A stretch of 64,000 bases of DNA from Paenibacillus mesophilus (GTDB lineage Bacteria; Bacillota; Bacilli; Paenibacillales; NBRC-103111): the NCBI RefSeq assembly GCF_005938385.1, contig NZ_VCRA01000005.1, positions 62,001 through 126,000 of the forward strand, in the 5' to 3' direction. A model generated the notes under the pieces. The model saw nothing but the letters and a program-made list of their open reading frames with translations, searched no databases and was not told where the DNA came from. Numbering within the stretch: the stretch's first letter is position 1; every line of letters begins with the position of its first letter. The translations under genes and the position numbers were made by a program. Of this stretch, positions 25,600-34,098 are shown one piece after another.

Positions 25600-26688
25600 T
25601 CATTTCGAAGCGGGCTGCTCTTCCGGGGCAAAACGCGGGTTTTGCCGGAAAGCTTCTTCCATAATCGCAATTTGTTGGCGCACGTGCTCCGGCGTAATTT
25701 TCAACGCCTTGCCTTCGGTCAATGTGTCATGCAGCATGTGATAGAAAGCGGCCGCAGGAGCGGGATAAGCCGTGCCTTCCCCCGATTTCCAGCTTCCGGT
25801 ATACCAAGTCAGTTCTTCTCGGCAGTATACCGGCATGCCGTCGGCGTTGCTAAGCGGCGCAAGCTCCAGCTCGTGATGCGGTGCCTCCTCCGGCTTGAAA
25901 TATTTCCATTCGAGGCCGCTATTGTTCCCTTTCAAGCTGCCGTTTTTCCCCTGAATCAAATAGGTAGGGCCGGCGTAGGCGTTACAGCTCGATATTTCGA
26001 TATCGAACAACGGTTTACCGGGACTGTTCAATATGATTTTGCAAAAATCTTCCGCATCTCCGAAGCTGTTCACGCTGTCCATACGGCATAGCACATTCGG
26101 GAGCGTTTCGACGCCAAGCCATTGCAGCGACAAATCGACAAAGTGCGAGCCGGTATTCAGCAAGCTGCCGCCGTTGCGGGATTTCAACGTCTGCCAGTCC
26201 CAGCGGCGGGAGAAGTTGCTCGCGGAAATCGAAACTTGCACGATTCGCCCAAGCACCCCGGATTCAAGCACCTTGTTGATTTCCTGTACGACCGGAAAGA
26301 AGCGGTACTGGTGAAACACGGCCATCACTTTGCCTGCTCGCTTCGATGCGGCGATCAATTGATTCACTTCTTCTTGAGTACGCGCTAACGGCTTCTCGCA
26401 CAACACGTTGAAGCCGGCTTCCAACAATTCCAGCGATACGGGGACGTGCAGATGGCTAGGCGTCGCATTGACGATCAGATCGAGATCAGTCCGCTTCATC
26501 ATCTCCTTATAGCTGCTGTATGTATCGCAGCCATAGTCGCGGGCGGCGCGGTCACGCCGCTCCTCCAGCTCGTCGGAAACCGCCGCGATGACGAACTTTT
26601 CTCCAAGCTTTTTCAACGTTTCGGTATGAATATCTCTACCGCTCCGGCCTTGCCCGATGACACCTACTTTAATTTTTGACGAACTCAA
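25600..26688 (-). CDS. Gfo/Idh/MocA family NAD(P)-dependent oxidoreductase
   Basis: A 362-residue sugar dehydrogenase. The Rossmann N-terminus reads KVGVIGQGRSGRDIHTETL, then ATPSHLHVPVSLELLEAGFNVLCEKPLARTQEE with the family's EKP motif. The C-terminal sheet domain includes GSLLNTGSHFVDLSLQWLG, where the GSHFVD His/Asp fit catalysis. It starts with TTG behind GGGAG. The gap to the propeller gene upstream is 115 bases on the same strand, and a terminator follows. Oxidation of a sugar or glycoside at C3 is common in the family. With the isomerase gene at 28048 it may form a short catabolic unit, which is inference. Confidence 0.88.
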   Translation of the reverse strand: MSSSKIKVGVIGQGRSGRDIHTETLKKLGEKFVIAAVSDELEERRDRAARDYGCDTYSSYKEMMKRTDLDLIVNATPSHLHVPVSLELLEAGFNVLCEKPLARTQEEVNQLIAASKRAGKVMAVFHQYRFFPVVQEINKVLESGVLGRIVQVSISASNFSRRWDWQTLKSRNGGSLLNTGSHFVDLSLQWLGVETLPNVLCRMDSVNSFGDAEDFCKIILNSPGKPLFDIEISSCNAYAGPTYLIQGKNGSLKGNNSGLEWKYFKPEEAPHHELELAPLSNADGMPVYCREELTWYTGSWKSGEGTAYPAPAAAFYHMLHDTLTEGKALKITPEHVRQQIAIMEEAFRQNPRFAPEEQPASK

Positions 26689-26803
26689 TTCGCTCCCACT
26701 CCCTCATCGATATTCGTTAAACGTAATAGATGATGCCGTCTGCTAGCAGCATTATACTACTAATCCATTTGCTGATCTATGCCCTGCATCAGAAATATTT
26801 GCA

Positions 26804-27988
26804 TTACTTCAATAATTCACGCAAATCCATCGCATATACGTGCCGTTGTCCTTCATGGGCGGAGTCGAATGTAATCATCGTACCGGCGCGGTTCCATCGC
26901 GGATGCAGATCGCATCGTATATCTCCGGTAATGGACGGAGGCGAATAATAAGAACCGAGTGTCATGCCTTTCCGCGACTTCAAGTCGTATATGTACAAAT
27001 GCCTCACGCTGTCTTGATCCGGATAACTGTCGTACAGCATCCAATTGCGGTCCGGCGAATAGCTGCAATGGCCGTCTTTTAAAAAGTATGAGGCATCGAT
27101 TACGTCCGGCACATTCTGACCGGCGGGCGAATCCTCGTACTCGTACAATTGATTTCCTTGCGGCCCGCCGCCGAACATGACGAACTTGCTTCCGTCCCGC
27201 CAATGGTAGTGGGATTGAACAGTGTCGGTTGATATACAGCGAAGTCCGCTTCCGTCCGCATTCGCCGACAGCAGCGCGGTCAGATGGCGTTTGCTGTGCG
27301 GCGGAACCCATCGGGCCAGAAACAAAAATCGCGTGCCGTCCGTATTAAATGTAATATGGTTGATCGTCAATTTGGCTTCTTCCGCTTGATAAATCGGCTG
27401 AATGAACGACCATATCGCGTCCAGGCTTAACACAAGCTTGCTCCTGCCCGACAACAGGTCAATACCGTACACACCGTCCTCGGCCGGGTGCAGCTCCCCG
27501 CGGTAAGGATCGGCAATGTCGGCGTAGCCGTATCCCGGGCGAAAGTCGAACATGCGGCCGAAATTAATGCTGAGCGCATTGCTCCCCGTAGGATCGATAT
27601 TGGCGACGGGCCGGTCCAAATAGCGAACGGCCTGCGTCCGCAAATTCAGCACGGCGGCACGATACTGACCGTTCAACGTGACGTTGTAAATAATCTCATC
27701 ATCGGGAGAAGCGGGATTCCATTGCAGCATCGAGCCTTGCTGGAAATTCCATGCGGTCGTCTCCGACAGCGGAGTATAGATTCCGCTCTCCAGCTCGATC
27801 ACGCCGATCTCCGCTCGATCCCCGGCTTTTGGCAAACGGTCGCAAAAGGGTACCCGCTGAACGAGATGATACCGGTCGTCGCCGCTAAATGCCGGGTTGT
27901 CGTAATAACCATAAAACGTATGGCTGTCTCCGCCGGTTATGCGTACGGATGGAATCCGCTCCCGCTTTCGAAATGCTGGTTCACTCAT
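26804..27988 (-). CDS. oligogalacturonate-lyase-like seven-bladed propeller protein (PL22-type)
   Basis: A 394-residue cytoplasmic protein built of WD40/TolB-like blades. Characteristic segments are GGDSHTFYGYYDNPAFSGDD, HITFNTDGTRFLFLARW, SHYHWRDGSKFVMFGG, KDGHCSYSPDRNWMLYDSYPD and DLHPRWNRAGTMITFDSAHEG. The scattered His residues match the metal-binding positions expected in oligogalacturonate lyases. The frame is open further upstream, but GGAGGT lies 10 bases before the ATG at 27988, which also avoids overlap with the isomerase gene. It probably cleaves an unsaturated uronate oligomer. The family can also contain enzymes of other specificity, so the substrate is uncertain. Confidence 0.78.
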   Translation of the reverse strand: MSEPAFRKRERIPSVRITGGDSHTFYGYYDNPAFSGDDRYHLVQRVPFCDRLPKAGDRAEIGVIELESGIYTPLSETTAWNFQQGSMLQWNPASPDDEIIYNVTLNGQYRAAVLNLRTQAVRYLDRPVANIDPTGSNALSINFGRMFDFRPGYGYADIADPYRGELHPAEDGVYGIDLLSGRSKLVLSLDAIWSFIQPIYQAEEAKLTINHITFNTDGTRFLFLARWVPPHSKRHLTALLSANADGSGLRCISTDTVQSHYHWRDGSKFVMFGGGPQGNQLYEYEDSPAGQNVPDVIDASYFLKDGHCSYSPDRNWMLYDSYPDQDSVRHLYIYDLKSRKGMTLGSYYSPPSITGDIRCDLHPRWNRAGTMITFDSAHEGQRHVYAMDLRELLK

Positions 27989-28047
27989 TGTTAAAAGTAC
28001 CTCCGCTTTGGAATCTGTCCGCTTCATGCTTGCTTCAAGGCTTCCTG

Positions 28048-28821
28048 TCACTTCTCGGGGCTTAAAAGGCTTCTCAAATACGATAACCCGGACGCCGATT
28101 CTACGGCGAAATCTTTGAACGTGCATTCGATCGAAATGCGTCCGTCATAATTCGCCTGCTGGATCGTATCGACGAACGATTCGTGCGGAAAGTCGCCATT
28201 GCCGAATCCGAAGCGGCTATTGTCCGAAACGTGAACGTGGCGAAGCAGTTCCTTGTGCGCGGCAATGTTTTCCAACGGTTCGTTATCTTTAACCATATGG
28301 TACGTATCGGCCAATACGCGAATCGACTTGCGGTTTACTTGCCGTGCATATTCAGCAGCTTCGGGCACGCTTGTAATAATGTTGCATTCCGTCGCATTCA
28401 AAGGCTCGATCGCAACGGTCACGCCGAGCGGATCGGCTTCGTCGGCAAGCAGATCGAGGAAGCGGACGATTTGCTCCTCCGCTTGCGTTCGGGAAAAACC
28501 TTCCGGTACCATTCGGGCTTTGCCGCTGCCGAATACGACCGTCTCCCCGCCGACGGCTTTGACCCGCTCCATCGCTTTCGCCAAGTAACGGCGAATGCGG
28601 TCGTAATCGACATGCTCGCCTACGACTTTCAGGTCGCCCGGCAGCAGCACATTGAACGCCTCCACCGGAACTTCGCTTTCGTGAAACCTCGCAATGATGT
28701 CGCGCACAGCGGCGTCGCTCTCCTCCGGCTGCAAGGAGACGACCGTGCATTCGATAAAATCGAAGCCGGCCCCATGCACGATAGGCGCATTCTCAATTTT
28801 TGTGCAAACGCCAAATCTCAT
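28048..28821 (-). CDS. sugar phosphate isomerase/epimerase (xylose isomerase-like TIM barrel)
   Basis: A 257-residue AP-endonuclease-2-fold protein. Barrel strands and metal ligands are visible in VTVAIEPLNATECN (Glu), LADTYHMVKDNEP (Asp, His), HVHVSDNSRFGFGNGDFPHESF (His, Asp) and GRISIECTFKDF (Glu). There is no signal peptide. AAGGAG precedes the ATG at 28821 by 11 bases; the GTG codons before it are too close to that site. It is the first gene of a minus-strand run isomerase-propeller-dehydrogenase. The 3' end of a lost SBP gene lies just upstream, so the unit probably once began with a transporter component. Confidence 0.85.
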   Translation of the reverse strand: MRFGVCTKIENAPIVHGAGFDFIECTVVSLQPEESDAAVRDIIARFHESEVPVEAFNVLLPGDLKVVGEHVDYDRIRRYLAKAMERVKAVGGETVVFGSGKARMVPEGFSRTQAEEQIVRFLDLLADEADPLGVTVAIEPLNATECNIITSVPEAAEYARQVNRKSIRVLADTYHMVKDNEPLENIAAHKELLRHVHVSDNSRFGFGNGDFPHESFVDTIQQANYDGRISIECTFKDFAVESASGLSYLRSLLSPEK

Positions 28822-28851
28822 CGTTTCCACCACTCCTTCAATAACAGTTTG

Positions 28852-28932
28852 TTATTTATTTTTTTGTTCATCAAGCAGCTTGTTAATTTTTTCGTCGGCG
28901 TCTCTTAACGCGGTATTCACATCCCATGATGA
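28852..28932 (-). pseudogene. 3' end of a lost solute-binding lipoprotein gene
   Basis: Minus-strand codons read WDVNTALRDADEKINKLLDE and end QKNK and TAA. This matches the last helix of the SBPs in this window (for example DVNTVLREADEKMTKVIAEE). Nothing upstream of the Trp resembles an SBP, so all but about 25 codons were deleted, with the break near 28927. It directly precedes the isomerase gene. Confidence 0.85.
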
Positions 28933-29062
28933 CTGTCAACAGAAACCCAAGCTTCCCAAGTTTCGTCGCATTTGCCTCCGATTTAGGATTTGGTCATTGA
29001 CATCTATGACAGTCTCAAGTAAATTTACAAGCAAGTAAAAACGATGCGCGGGTGAGACAACG

Positions 29063-29845
29063 GTGTCGAAATTTTTTCAAAGCAATAATCTTGCTGTGCC
29101 TTACAGACATTTGAACATGCTGTCGCGGGATAAAAATTATTTCCTGCCCGAACACGACCACCTGTTTTTTCAAATCATTTGGGTCACGAAGGGCGTCCTT
29201 CACGTCGTCCATAAAGGAACCGAGCATCGGCTTAGAAGAGGACAGCTGTGCATCATCCCTCCCGGCCAGCGCCATTCGCTGATGTCGGAAGGCGGTTATG
29301 AGCAATTGGGCATCGATTTGAATGAAAAGCACGACGAAAGAGGAATCGTCTCGATGGTGGAGAAGCAAGTAAAAGATTTCGTCGTGCTCGATCGATCCGA
29401 CATGTTGTCCGTCATTCCCGATCTGGGCGAGAAGGCCGGCCTGTTCACCGTTCTGGCCAAGCTGCAAATCGCAAGCCTGCTCGATTCCGTATTGCTGAGC
29501 TCCCTCCAAATGCTTGACAGCGAAACGAGCTTTCGTTCGCAAATGCTCGTCCTCATGCACTTGCACTTATCCGAAAACTTGACGTTGAACGAAATATCGA
29601 GCCGACTCGCCGTCAGCACATCGACGCTCGAAAGAATTACAAATCGGGAATTCGGCTGCAGCGTCATGGGTTTGTACCACCAGTTGAAAATAAACAAAGC
29701 CTGCTCGCTTATCATCAACTCTGAATTAAGTATGAAGCAAATCGCCGAATCGTTAGGTTTTTTCGACCAAGCGCACTTCTCGCGGTTTTTTAAGCAAAAA
29801 ATGAAAATGACCCCTGTACATTTCAAAAAAACGAACGCCTTGTAA
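29063..29845 (+). CDS. AraC-family transcriptional regulator
   Basis: A 260-residue regulator. The cupin-type N-terminal sensor (about 15-100) contains HDHLFFQIIWVTKG and RGQLCIIPPGQRHSL. The C-terminal double HTH spans about 160-257: LTLNEISSRLAVSTSTLERI and MKQIAESLGFFDQAHFSRFFKQKMKMTP. It starts with GTG at 29063 with a weak GGGTGA upstream. It is divergent from the SBP remnant and the sugar-catabolic unit at 25600-28821, which it probably controlled or still controls. Confidence 0.88.
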   Translation: MSKFFQSNNLAVPYRHLNMLSRDKNYFLPEHDHLFFQIIWVTKGVLHVVHKGTEHRLRRGQLCIIPPGQRHSLMSEGGYEQLGIDLNEKHDERGIVSMVEKQVKDFVVLDRSDMLSVIPDLGEKAGLFTVLAKLQIASLLDSVLLSSLQMLDSETSFRSQMLVLMHLHLSENLTLNEISSRLAVSTSTLERITNREFGCSVMGLYHQLKINKACSLIINSELSMKQIAESLGFFDQAHFSRFFKQKMKMTPVHFKKTNAL

Positions 29846-30148
29846 GTACCCCGCATAGTGAAGCGATCGAACCGGAGACTCCCCCGATAAGTGTAAAAAC
29901 GGCTCACCTGGCATGCACAGATGAACTGTACCTCTCCTTGCATGAAAACGTTATCAGATCCGATCTAACCTGATTATAGATGACTGAGAACGTGCTATCC
30001 ATTGACGCTTCGACCTAATTATTTGTATATTTCGATCAACTGCGTTTCAAGCACCGTTTTGCGCGTGAAAGGAACAAGCCCCATTATGCGTCACGGATTC
30101 ACGCAAATGAGGCTATTCTTCACAGAATATATCCTTTGAAAATAGGGA
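29846..30148. other. intergenic stretch, no gene seen
   Basis: 303 bases between the convergent AraC and GntR genes. No frame with a ribosome binding site and no strong hairpin was found. A GC-containing stretch around 29865-29890 may form weak secondary structure. Confidence 0.4.
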
Positions 30149-30802
30149 TCAAGCTTCGCCGGATTTGTAGGTCTCGATGTGCTCTGCCCAAGCTGCCGAT
30201 ATTTCTTCCGGATCGCCCTCTCGAATCGATTGCAGCAGCTTGTCGTGTTCTTTCCATAGATCGTTCAAATCCTCGTAAGCCTGCCCTTGCGTCGTTAAGT
30301 GTAGGTGAATCCGATTGTAATTCGACGTCCACGTACCGAGCAAGCCGGGCGCACGGGCAAGAGAGATCACACATTCGTGAAACGCCAAATCGCTCTCGAT
30401 GATCCTGTTCAAATTGTGCTGCGCCGCACCTTCCTTCATATCGGAGACGAAAGAAGCAAGCCGTTCCATTTCGAACTCTCCGATATTCGGCAATGCCCTG
30501 CGGATGGCATACGTTTCGATAATAAGCCGGATCGGGTTCAGTACATCGCGGACTTCCTCACAGGATATAACCGCGACCGTCGCTCCCTTATAAGGAAGCG
30601 ATACGAGCAGTCCCTCCTGTTCCAGCATTCGGATCGCTTCACGTACGGGACCGCGGCTAACGCCCATCTGCATCGAGATTTCGGCCTCGCGAAGACGAGC
30701 CGCCGGATTCAACTTGCCTTGAAGAATAGCCCTTCGGATATCGTCTGTTATTTTATGGCGTAATGAAGTTGCTTTTTGTTCCTCGAAACGAAACTGGGAC
30801 AC
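30149..30802 (-). CDS. GntR-family regulator (FadR-type, FCD domain)
   Basis: A 217-residue regulator. The N-terminal winged helix reads LRHKITDDIRRAILQGKL, LREAEISMQMGVSRGPVREAIRMLEQEGLL. The FCD ligand domain (about 85-210) has the metal-type residues in SDLAFHECVISLA and WKEHDKLLQSIREGD, WAEHIET. It starts with GTG behind AAAGGGG. No catabolic partner is adjacent; the ligand is probably an organic acid, as is usual for the subfamily. Confidence 0.88.
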   Translation of the reverse strand: MSQFRFEEQKATSLRHKITDDIRRAILQGKLNPAARLREAEISMQMGVSRGPVREAIRMLEQEGLLVSLPYKGATVAVISCEEVRDVLNPIRLIIETYAIRRALPNIGEFEMERLASFVSDMKEGAAQHNLNRIIESDLAFHECVISLARAPGLLGTWTSNYNRIHLHLTTQGQAYEDLNDLWKEHDKLLQSIREGDPEEISAAWAEHIETYKSGEA

Positions 30803-30940
30803 GGGTTAACACTTCCCCTTTAATACGTTCGTGACTTCATCTTAAAAACTTTCTGCGACGGAAACAATGGCGGCAGCGTCTTTTTTATTCCCAAAAACGG
30901 CTGCTTCCTCCTGAATGATTCCGGAAAGTCCCGCATAAGC

Positions 30941-30967
30941 AAAAAAAATCCCCGATTATACGGGGAT
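30941..30967 (-). terminator. terminator of the ArsR-SRPBCC operon
   Basis: Minus-strand hairpin ATCCCCG with CGGGGAT and a 6-base loop, followed by a run of T. It lies 20 bases after the SRPBCC stop. Confidence 0.85.
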
Positions 30968-30986
30968 CTTAATGCACTATGTTATG

Positions 30987-31472
30987 TTACTGCTCAAGTA
31001 TCCGCTCCAACGCTTGCACATATTGCGGATGCCATTTTGCCCATTCTGCCTCGCGGGATTCGATTGTTCTGCCGTCCAGCAAAGCCTGCACGACATCGAG
31101 ACACACATGCCAGCCGGCCAAATCCTTCGGGGTGTGATTATTGATCTTACGTATCTTCTCGGTCAGGATCAGCAAGCAGCCGCCGTCCGATTTCGGGAAC
31201 AACTCGAAGCGGACTCTGTCTTCTCCCCACGTATACTCCAGAACGGAGTGCAGCTTAAACTCCATAATGACGAATTCTTCGAAGGTTCCGTCCTGGAAAT
31301 CGAACTTGATAACGCCCCCTTCGCGCAGCTCTTCCACCCGCAGCTCGGAAAACCATTTGGCGAGCTTGTCGTTTTCCGTCAACATAGCCCATACTTTCTC
31401 GACGGGATGCTTCAGATGACGCTCGAATCTGACAAAGTATCCGTCTTCGCTTTTGCTGATTACAGCCAACAT
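30987..31472 (-). CDS. SRPBCC (AHSA1-like) ligand-binding protein
   Basis: A 161-residue START/Bet-v-1-fold protein with RFERHLKHPVEKVWAMLTENDKLAKWF, GGVIKFDFQDGT and LEYTWGEDRVRFEL, typical of AHSA1-related proteins. The frame extends upstream, but AAGGAGG lies 8 bases before the ATG at 31472. It is 37 bases downstream of an ArsR gene, a standard pairing whose physiological role is not established. It has the same layout as the broken chimera at 12764-13232. Confidence 0.85.
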   Translation of the reverse strand: MLAVISKSEDGYFVRFERHLKHPVEKVWAMLTENDKLAKWFSELRVEELREGGVIKFDFQDGTFEEFVIMEFKLHSVLEYTWGEDRVRFELFPKSDGGCLLILTEKIRKINNHTPKDLAGWHVCLDVVQALLDGRTIESREAEWAKWHPQYVQALERILEQ

Positions 31473-31509
31473 AAACCCGTCCTCCTTCTGAACCTCGTCA
31501 TAACGATGA

Positions 31510-31818
31510 TTACTCTTCCTCATCCAGCGCCTTTTCCAGCGCATCCAGCTTGTCCGACCAAAATTGGCGGTAAGGCTCGAGCCAACTCTCAATTTCAACC
31601 AACGGCTCCGCTCGCAGACGGTACACATGCTGCTGGGCATGTTTGCGCACTTCGACGAGTCCGTACTCGCGAAGCACCTTCAGATGCTTGGAAAAACCCG
31701 GCTGACTCAGGCTGAAATGCTCGGCCAGTTCTCCTACGGAACGCTCCCGCACTCTAAGCAGATCCAAAATGCGCCGCCGATTCGGTTCCGCTATCGCCAC
31801 GAAAATGTTCGAATTCAC
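31510..31818 (-). CDS. ArsR-family transcriptional regulator
   Basis: A 102-residue winged-helix repressor: AIAEPNRRRILDLLRVRERSVGELAEHFSLSQPGFSKHLKVLREYGLVEVRKHAQQHVYRL. It lacks the paired Cys of metal-sensing ArsR proteins, so metal sensing is unlikely. It starts with GTG behind GGAG. It heads a two-gene operon with the SRPBCC protein and probably autoregulates it. Confidence 0.9.
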   Translation of the reverse strand: MNSNIFVAIAEPNRRRILDLLRVRERSVGELAEHFSLSQPGFSKHLKVLREYGLVEVRKHAQQHVYRLRAEPLVEIESWLEPYRQFWSDKLDALEKALDEEE

Positions 31819-31979
31819 GATCGCCCCATCTCCGTATCGATGCTATTTTTATTGTCTTTATATTACCATACAGTTATATAACTGTAAAGTTACATACAGA
31901 ATCGACGCAGTTGTCGTGTACGACCTTTGAACGATATAACAATCCGCGCGATTTAAGCAAGGTTTCGCAATTCGGACTA

Positions 31980-32711
31980 TCAAAATGCCAAAAACACACG
32001 ATCGCCGACATTGATTTTTCCCGTCTTTACAACTGATGCGTAAACCCCGAAATGTAAACTCATCGCTTCATTAACTTTTTTCAATAAAGAGGCATCGCGT
32101 TCAAACGTATCCGGATCGATCGTAATCATGGAGCAGCGTTCACATTCGATATCCACTTTAATTTCCGCATCTCCGATAACTAGACGTTTACCCAACCAAT
32201 CGCGTTCCTTGCATCCGTTATGGGCTAATGAAACAACAAGATTCGCTCTAAAACGGCGTTCTTCCAACTTTTTGCCCCAGATCCGCTCCAGCGTACGCAG
32301 CGATTCATCCGTGATGATCAAAATACTGCCCGTGTCGACGGCTAGCAGCTCTTTGGTCTTAGCCGGATAGTCGATCATACTAATTTTTTGCTTGGAATAG
32401 GCTTGTATTTCGGATAATAACTGCGCATTCCACCCCAAAACACGCCCGTCCGCTGACGTTACTCTGACTGAAGGAAACAAATCCTCAGTGCCGTCGCCGA
32501 CCAGTTCGGCTTTATAGGCAAGCATGTCGGGTATTTGTCTGGCGGTAATATAGGAATCCCATCCATCTTTTGTTTCATCGATAAATGCATGACTGCGGTC
32601 TCCGTATATTCCGTACGCTTCAATCTTGCTTGAAGTTATACTCTCGCCGGCAAAAGATTTTACAGGGTATCTATTGATTTGAACGATTTCTCCAATAAGT
32701 TCGTTTGACAA
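31980..32711 (-). CDS. MOSC domain protein
   Basis: A 243-residue molybdenum-cofactor-sulfurase C-terminal-type protein. The N-terminal beta-barrel reads INRYPVKSFAGESITSSKIEAYGIYGDRSHAFID. The MOSC core has RFRANLVVSL, DWLGKRLVIGDAEIKVDIECERCSMITIDPD with the conserved Cys, and a C-terminal GVYASVVKTGKINVGDRVFL. It may transfer or bind sulfur in molybdenum-cofactor or N-hydroxylated compound metabolism. It starts with TTG behind AAGGATG. Its neighbour upstream is a GNAT gene 34 bases away. Confidence 0.85.
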   Translation of the reverse strand: MSNELIGEIVQINRYPVKSFAGESITSSKIEAYGIYGDRSHAFIDETKDGWDSYITARQIPDMLAYKAELVGDGTEDLFPSVRVTSADGRVLGWNAQLLSEIQAYSKQKISMIDYPAKTKELLAVDTGSILIITDESLRTLERIWGKKLEERRFRANLVVSLAHNGCKERDWLGKRLVIGDAEIKVDIECERCSMITIDPDTFERDASLLKKVNEAMSLHFGVYASVVKTGKINVGDRVFLAF

Positions 32712-32745
32712 AGTCTTTCATCCTTTCAAAACTATAAAGTCAACG

Positions 32746-33264
32746 TTATTCCGCATTGTCAAACCGCTTAAAGTAGAAAAGAGTCGCATGCAGTTCGCCG
32801 TTTGCGGATTTCGCGTATTCGGGAATGCGTCCAGCCTGAATGTAGCCTAATGAAGCATACAGGAAATTTGAATCGTCTCCTTCCCTCGTATCGAGAACCA
32901 ACAGCGACCGCCCCTCCTTCACCGCTCTTTCCTCGGCAGCTTGCATCAATGCGCGACCGATCCCTTGTCGTCGATAATGGGGATGTGTCATTAATTTTGC
33001 GATCTCGGCTCTATGCAGCCCATTCTGCTTCATACTTAAATGCAGCTGAACACTTCCGACAATCCGATCGTTGATCGCGGCGACTAATAAAATGACACCG
33101 GGAGTCGGCACACCTTCCCAATACTTCGCTGCCTCTGCATAGGCGAGCGGCGGTAAAAAGCCAATCGAAGCACCGTCCTCTACCACTTGAATAAGAAGTT
33201 CCGAGAGTTCTTCCTTATGACCGTCAATCATGAACAATTGTTTGATTTTCACATCTTCGACCAA
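32746..33264 (-). CDS. GNAT-family N-acetyltransferase
   Basis: A 172-residue acetyltransferase. The acetyl-CoA loop is LMTHPHYRRQGIGRALMQAAEERA, with strand GSVQLHLSM before it and LLVLDTREGDDSNFLYASLGYIQAG after it. A GTG at 33273 is in frame, but GAGGTG lies 6 bases before the TTG at 33264, which is the better start. The substrate cannot be predicted; relatives modify antibiotics, small amines or protein N-termini. Confidence 0.85.
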   Translation of the reverse strand: MVEDVKIKQLFMIDGHKEELSELLIQVVEDGASIGFLPPLAYAEAAKYWEGVPTPGVILLVAAINDRIVGSVQLHLSMKQNGLHRAEIAKLMTHPHYRRQGIGRALMQAAEERAVKEGRSLLVLDTREGDDSNFLYASLGYIQAGRIPEYAKSANGELHATLFYFKRFDNAE

Positions 33265-33294
33265 TGCAATCACCTCGTCTTAAATTGTACATCC

Positions 33295-33876
33295 TTATTT
33301 GAGCAGTGTTAGCAGCATCGCCACCGAACTTTCTACAAATGACCGCTCAGGTCGAGATTTCATAAGCACCGTAAGTCCGATCAGCGATATGACGAGTGTG
33401 CGTGCTGTCTCTTTTGCATTTAAATCGTGATCCAGCTCTCCGGATCTGATCCCCCGTTCGATCGTTTCTTGAAAGATGGCGGACAAATACATCTGATGTT
33501 CTCTTGTGAGGATTTCGAATTTGGCATCGTGCGGTGCAAGTTCCACCATAACGTTAATGCAAAAGCACCCCCGATTGATGACTTCTTCGTCATTTTCGGC
33601 CACTATCCCTTCGAAGAAGGAACGAAACGCCTCCTTTACCGAAGATGCATTGTGGAGTTGAGCCCGAACGTAGGAAGAGTGGAACTGTGTATATTTGCGG
33701 AGTGCGGCTTCAAACAGCTCTTTTTTGTCGCCGAAAGCCGAATAGATGCTCGGCCGCTGAATGCCCATTGCGGACGTTAGATCGCTTAACGAGGTAGCTT
33801 CATATCCCTTCTCCCAAAAAAGCTGCATCGCCGCATCCAATGCCTTCTCCTCATCAAATGCCCTTGGTCGTACCAT
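33295..33876 (-). CDS. TetR-family repressor
   Basis: A 193-residue regulator with N-terminal HTH RAFDEEKALDAAMQLFWEKGYEATSLSDLTSAMGIQRPSIYSAFGDKKELFEAAL and a helical ligand domain, typical of the TetR/AcrR C-6 type. AAGAGG lies 6 bases before the ATG at 33876. It is divergent from the MFS exporter gene at 34099. The 12-bp palindrome at 34017-34028 between the two is the obvious operator, so it most likely represses the exporter. Confidence 0.9.
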   Translation of the reverse strand: MVRPRAFDEEKALDAAMQLFWEKGYEATSLSDLTSAMGIQRPSIYSAFGDKKELFEAALRKYTQFHSSYVRAQLHNASSVKEAFRSFFEGIVAENDEEVINRGCFCINVMVELAPHDAKFEILTREHQMYLSAIFQETIERGIRSGELDHDLNAKETARTLVISLIGLTVLMKSRPERSFVESSVAMLLTLLK

Positions 33877-33969
33877 TAGAGGCCTCTTTTCATATCGATT
33901 AGTATAATACAATGGTATGGTTTGAACTAAAGATTGTCAACAACAGAGCCATTTTTAAATGTTATTCTC

Positions 33970-33999
33970 TTGACAAATCGCGAATATGCGAGTTATATT
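33970..33999 (+). promoter_or_regulatory. SigA-type promoter for the MFS exporter gene
   Basis: TTGACA at 33970-33975 and TATATT at 33994-33999 with 18-base spacing. Transcription would start near 34006, immediately before the palindromic operator. Confidence 0.7.
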
Positions 34000-34016
34000 T
34001 ACATAACTTCATTACA

Positions 34017-34028
34017 TACCGATCGGTA
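34017..34028. promoter_or_regulatory. palindromic operator TACCGATCGGTA
   Basis: A perfect 12-bp palindrome about 11 bases downstream of the predicted start site of the exporter gene, in the region shared with the TetR gene. A TetR-family repressor bound here would block transcription. Confidence 0.7.
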
Positions 34029-34098
34029 CATTATACTGATGAGTATGAAACTGGGAGTGATATTCAATCGACTACTTATCCATTAGGAGCGTGACAAC

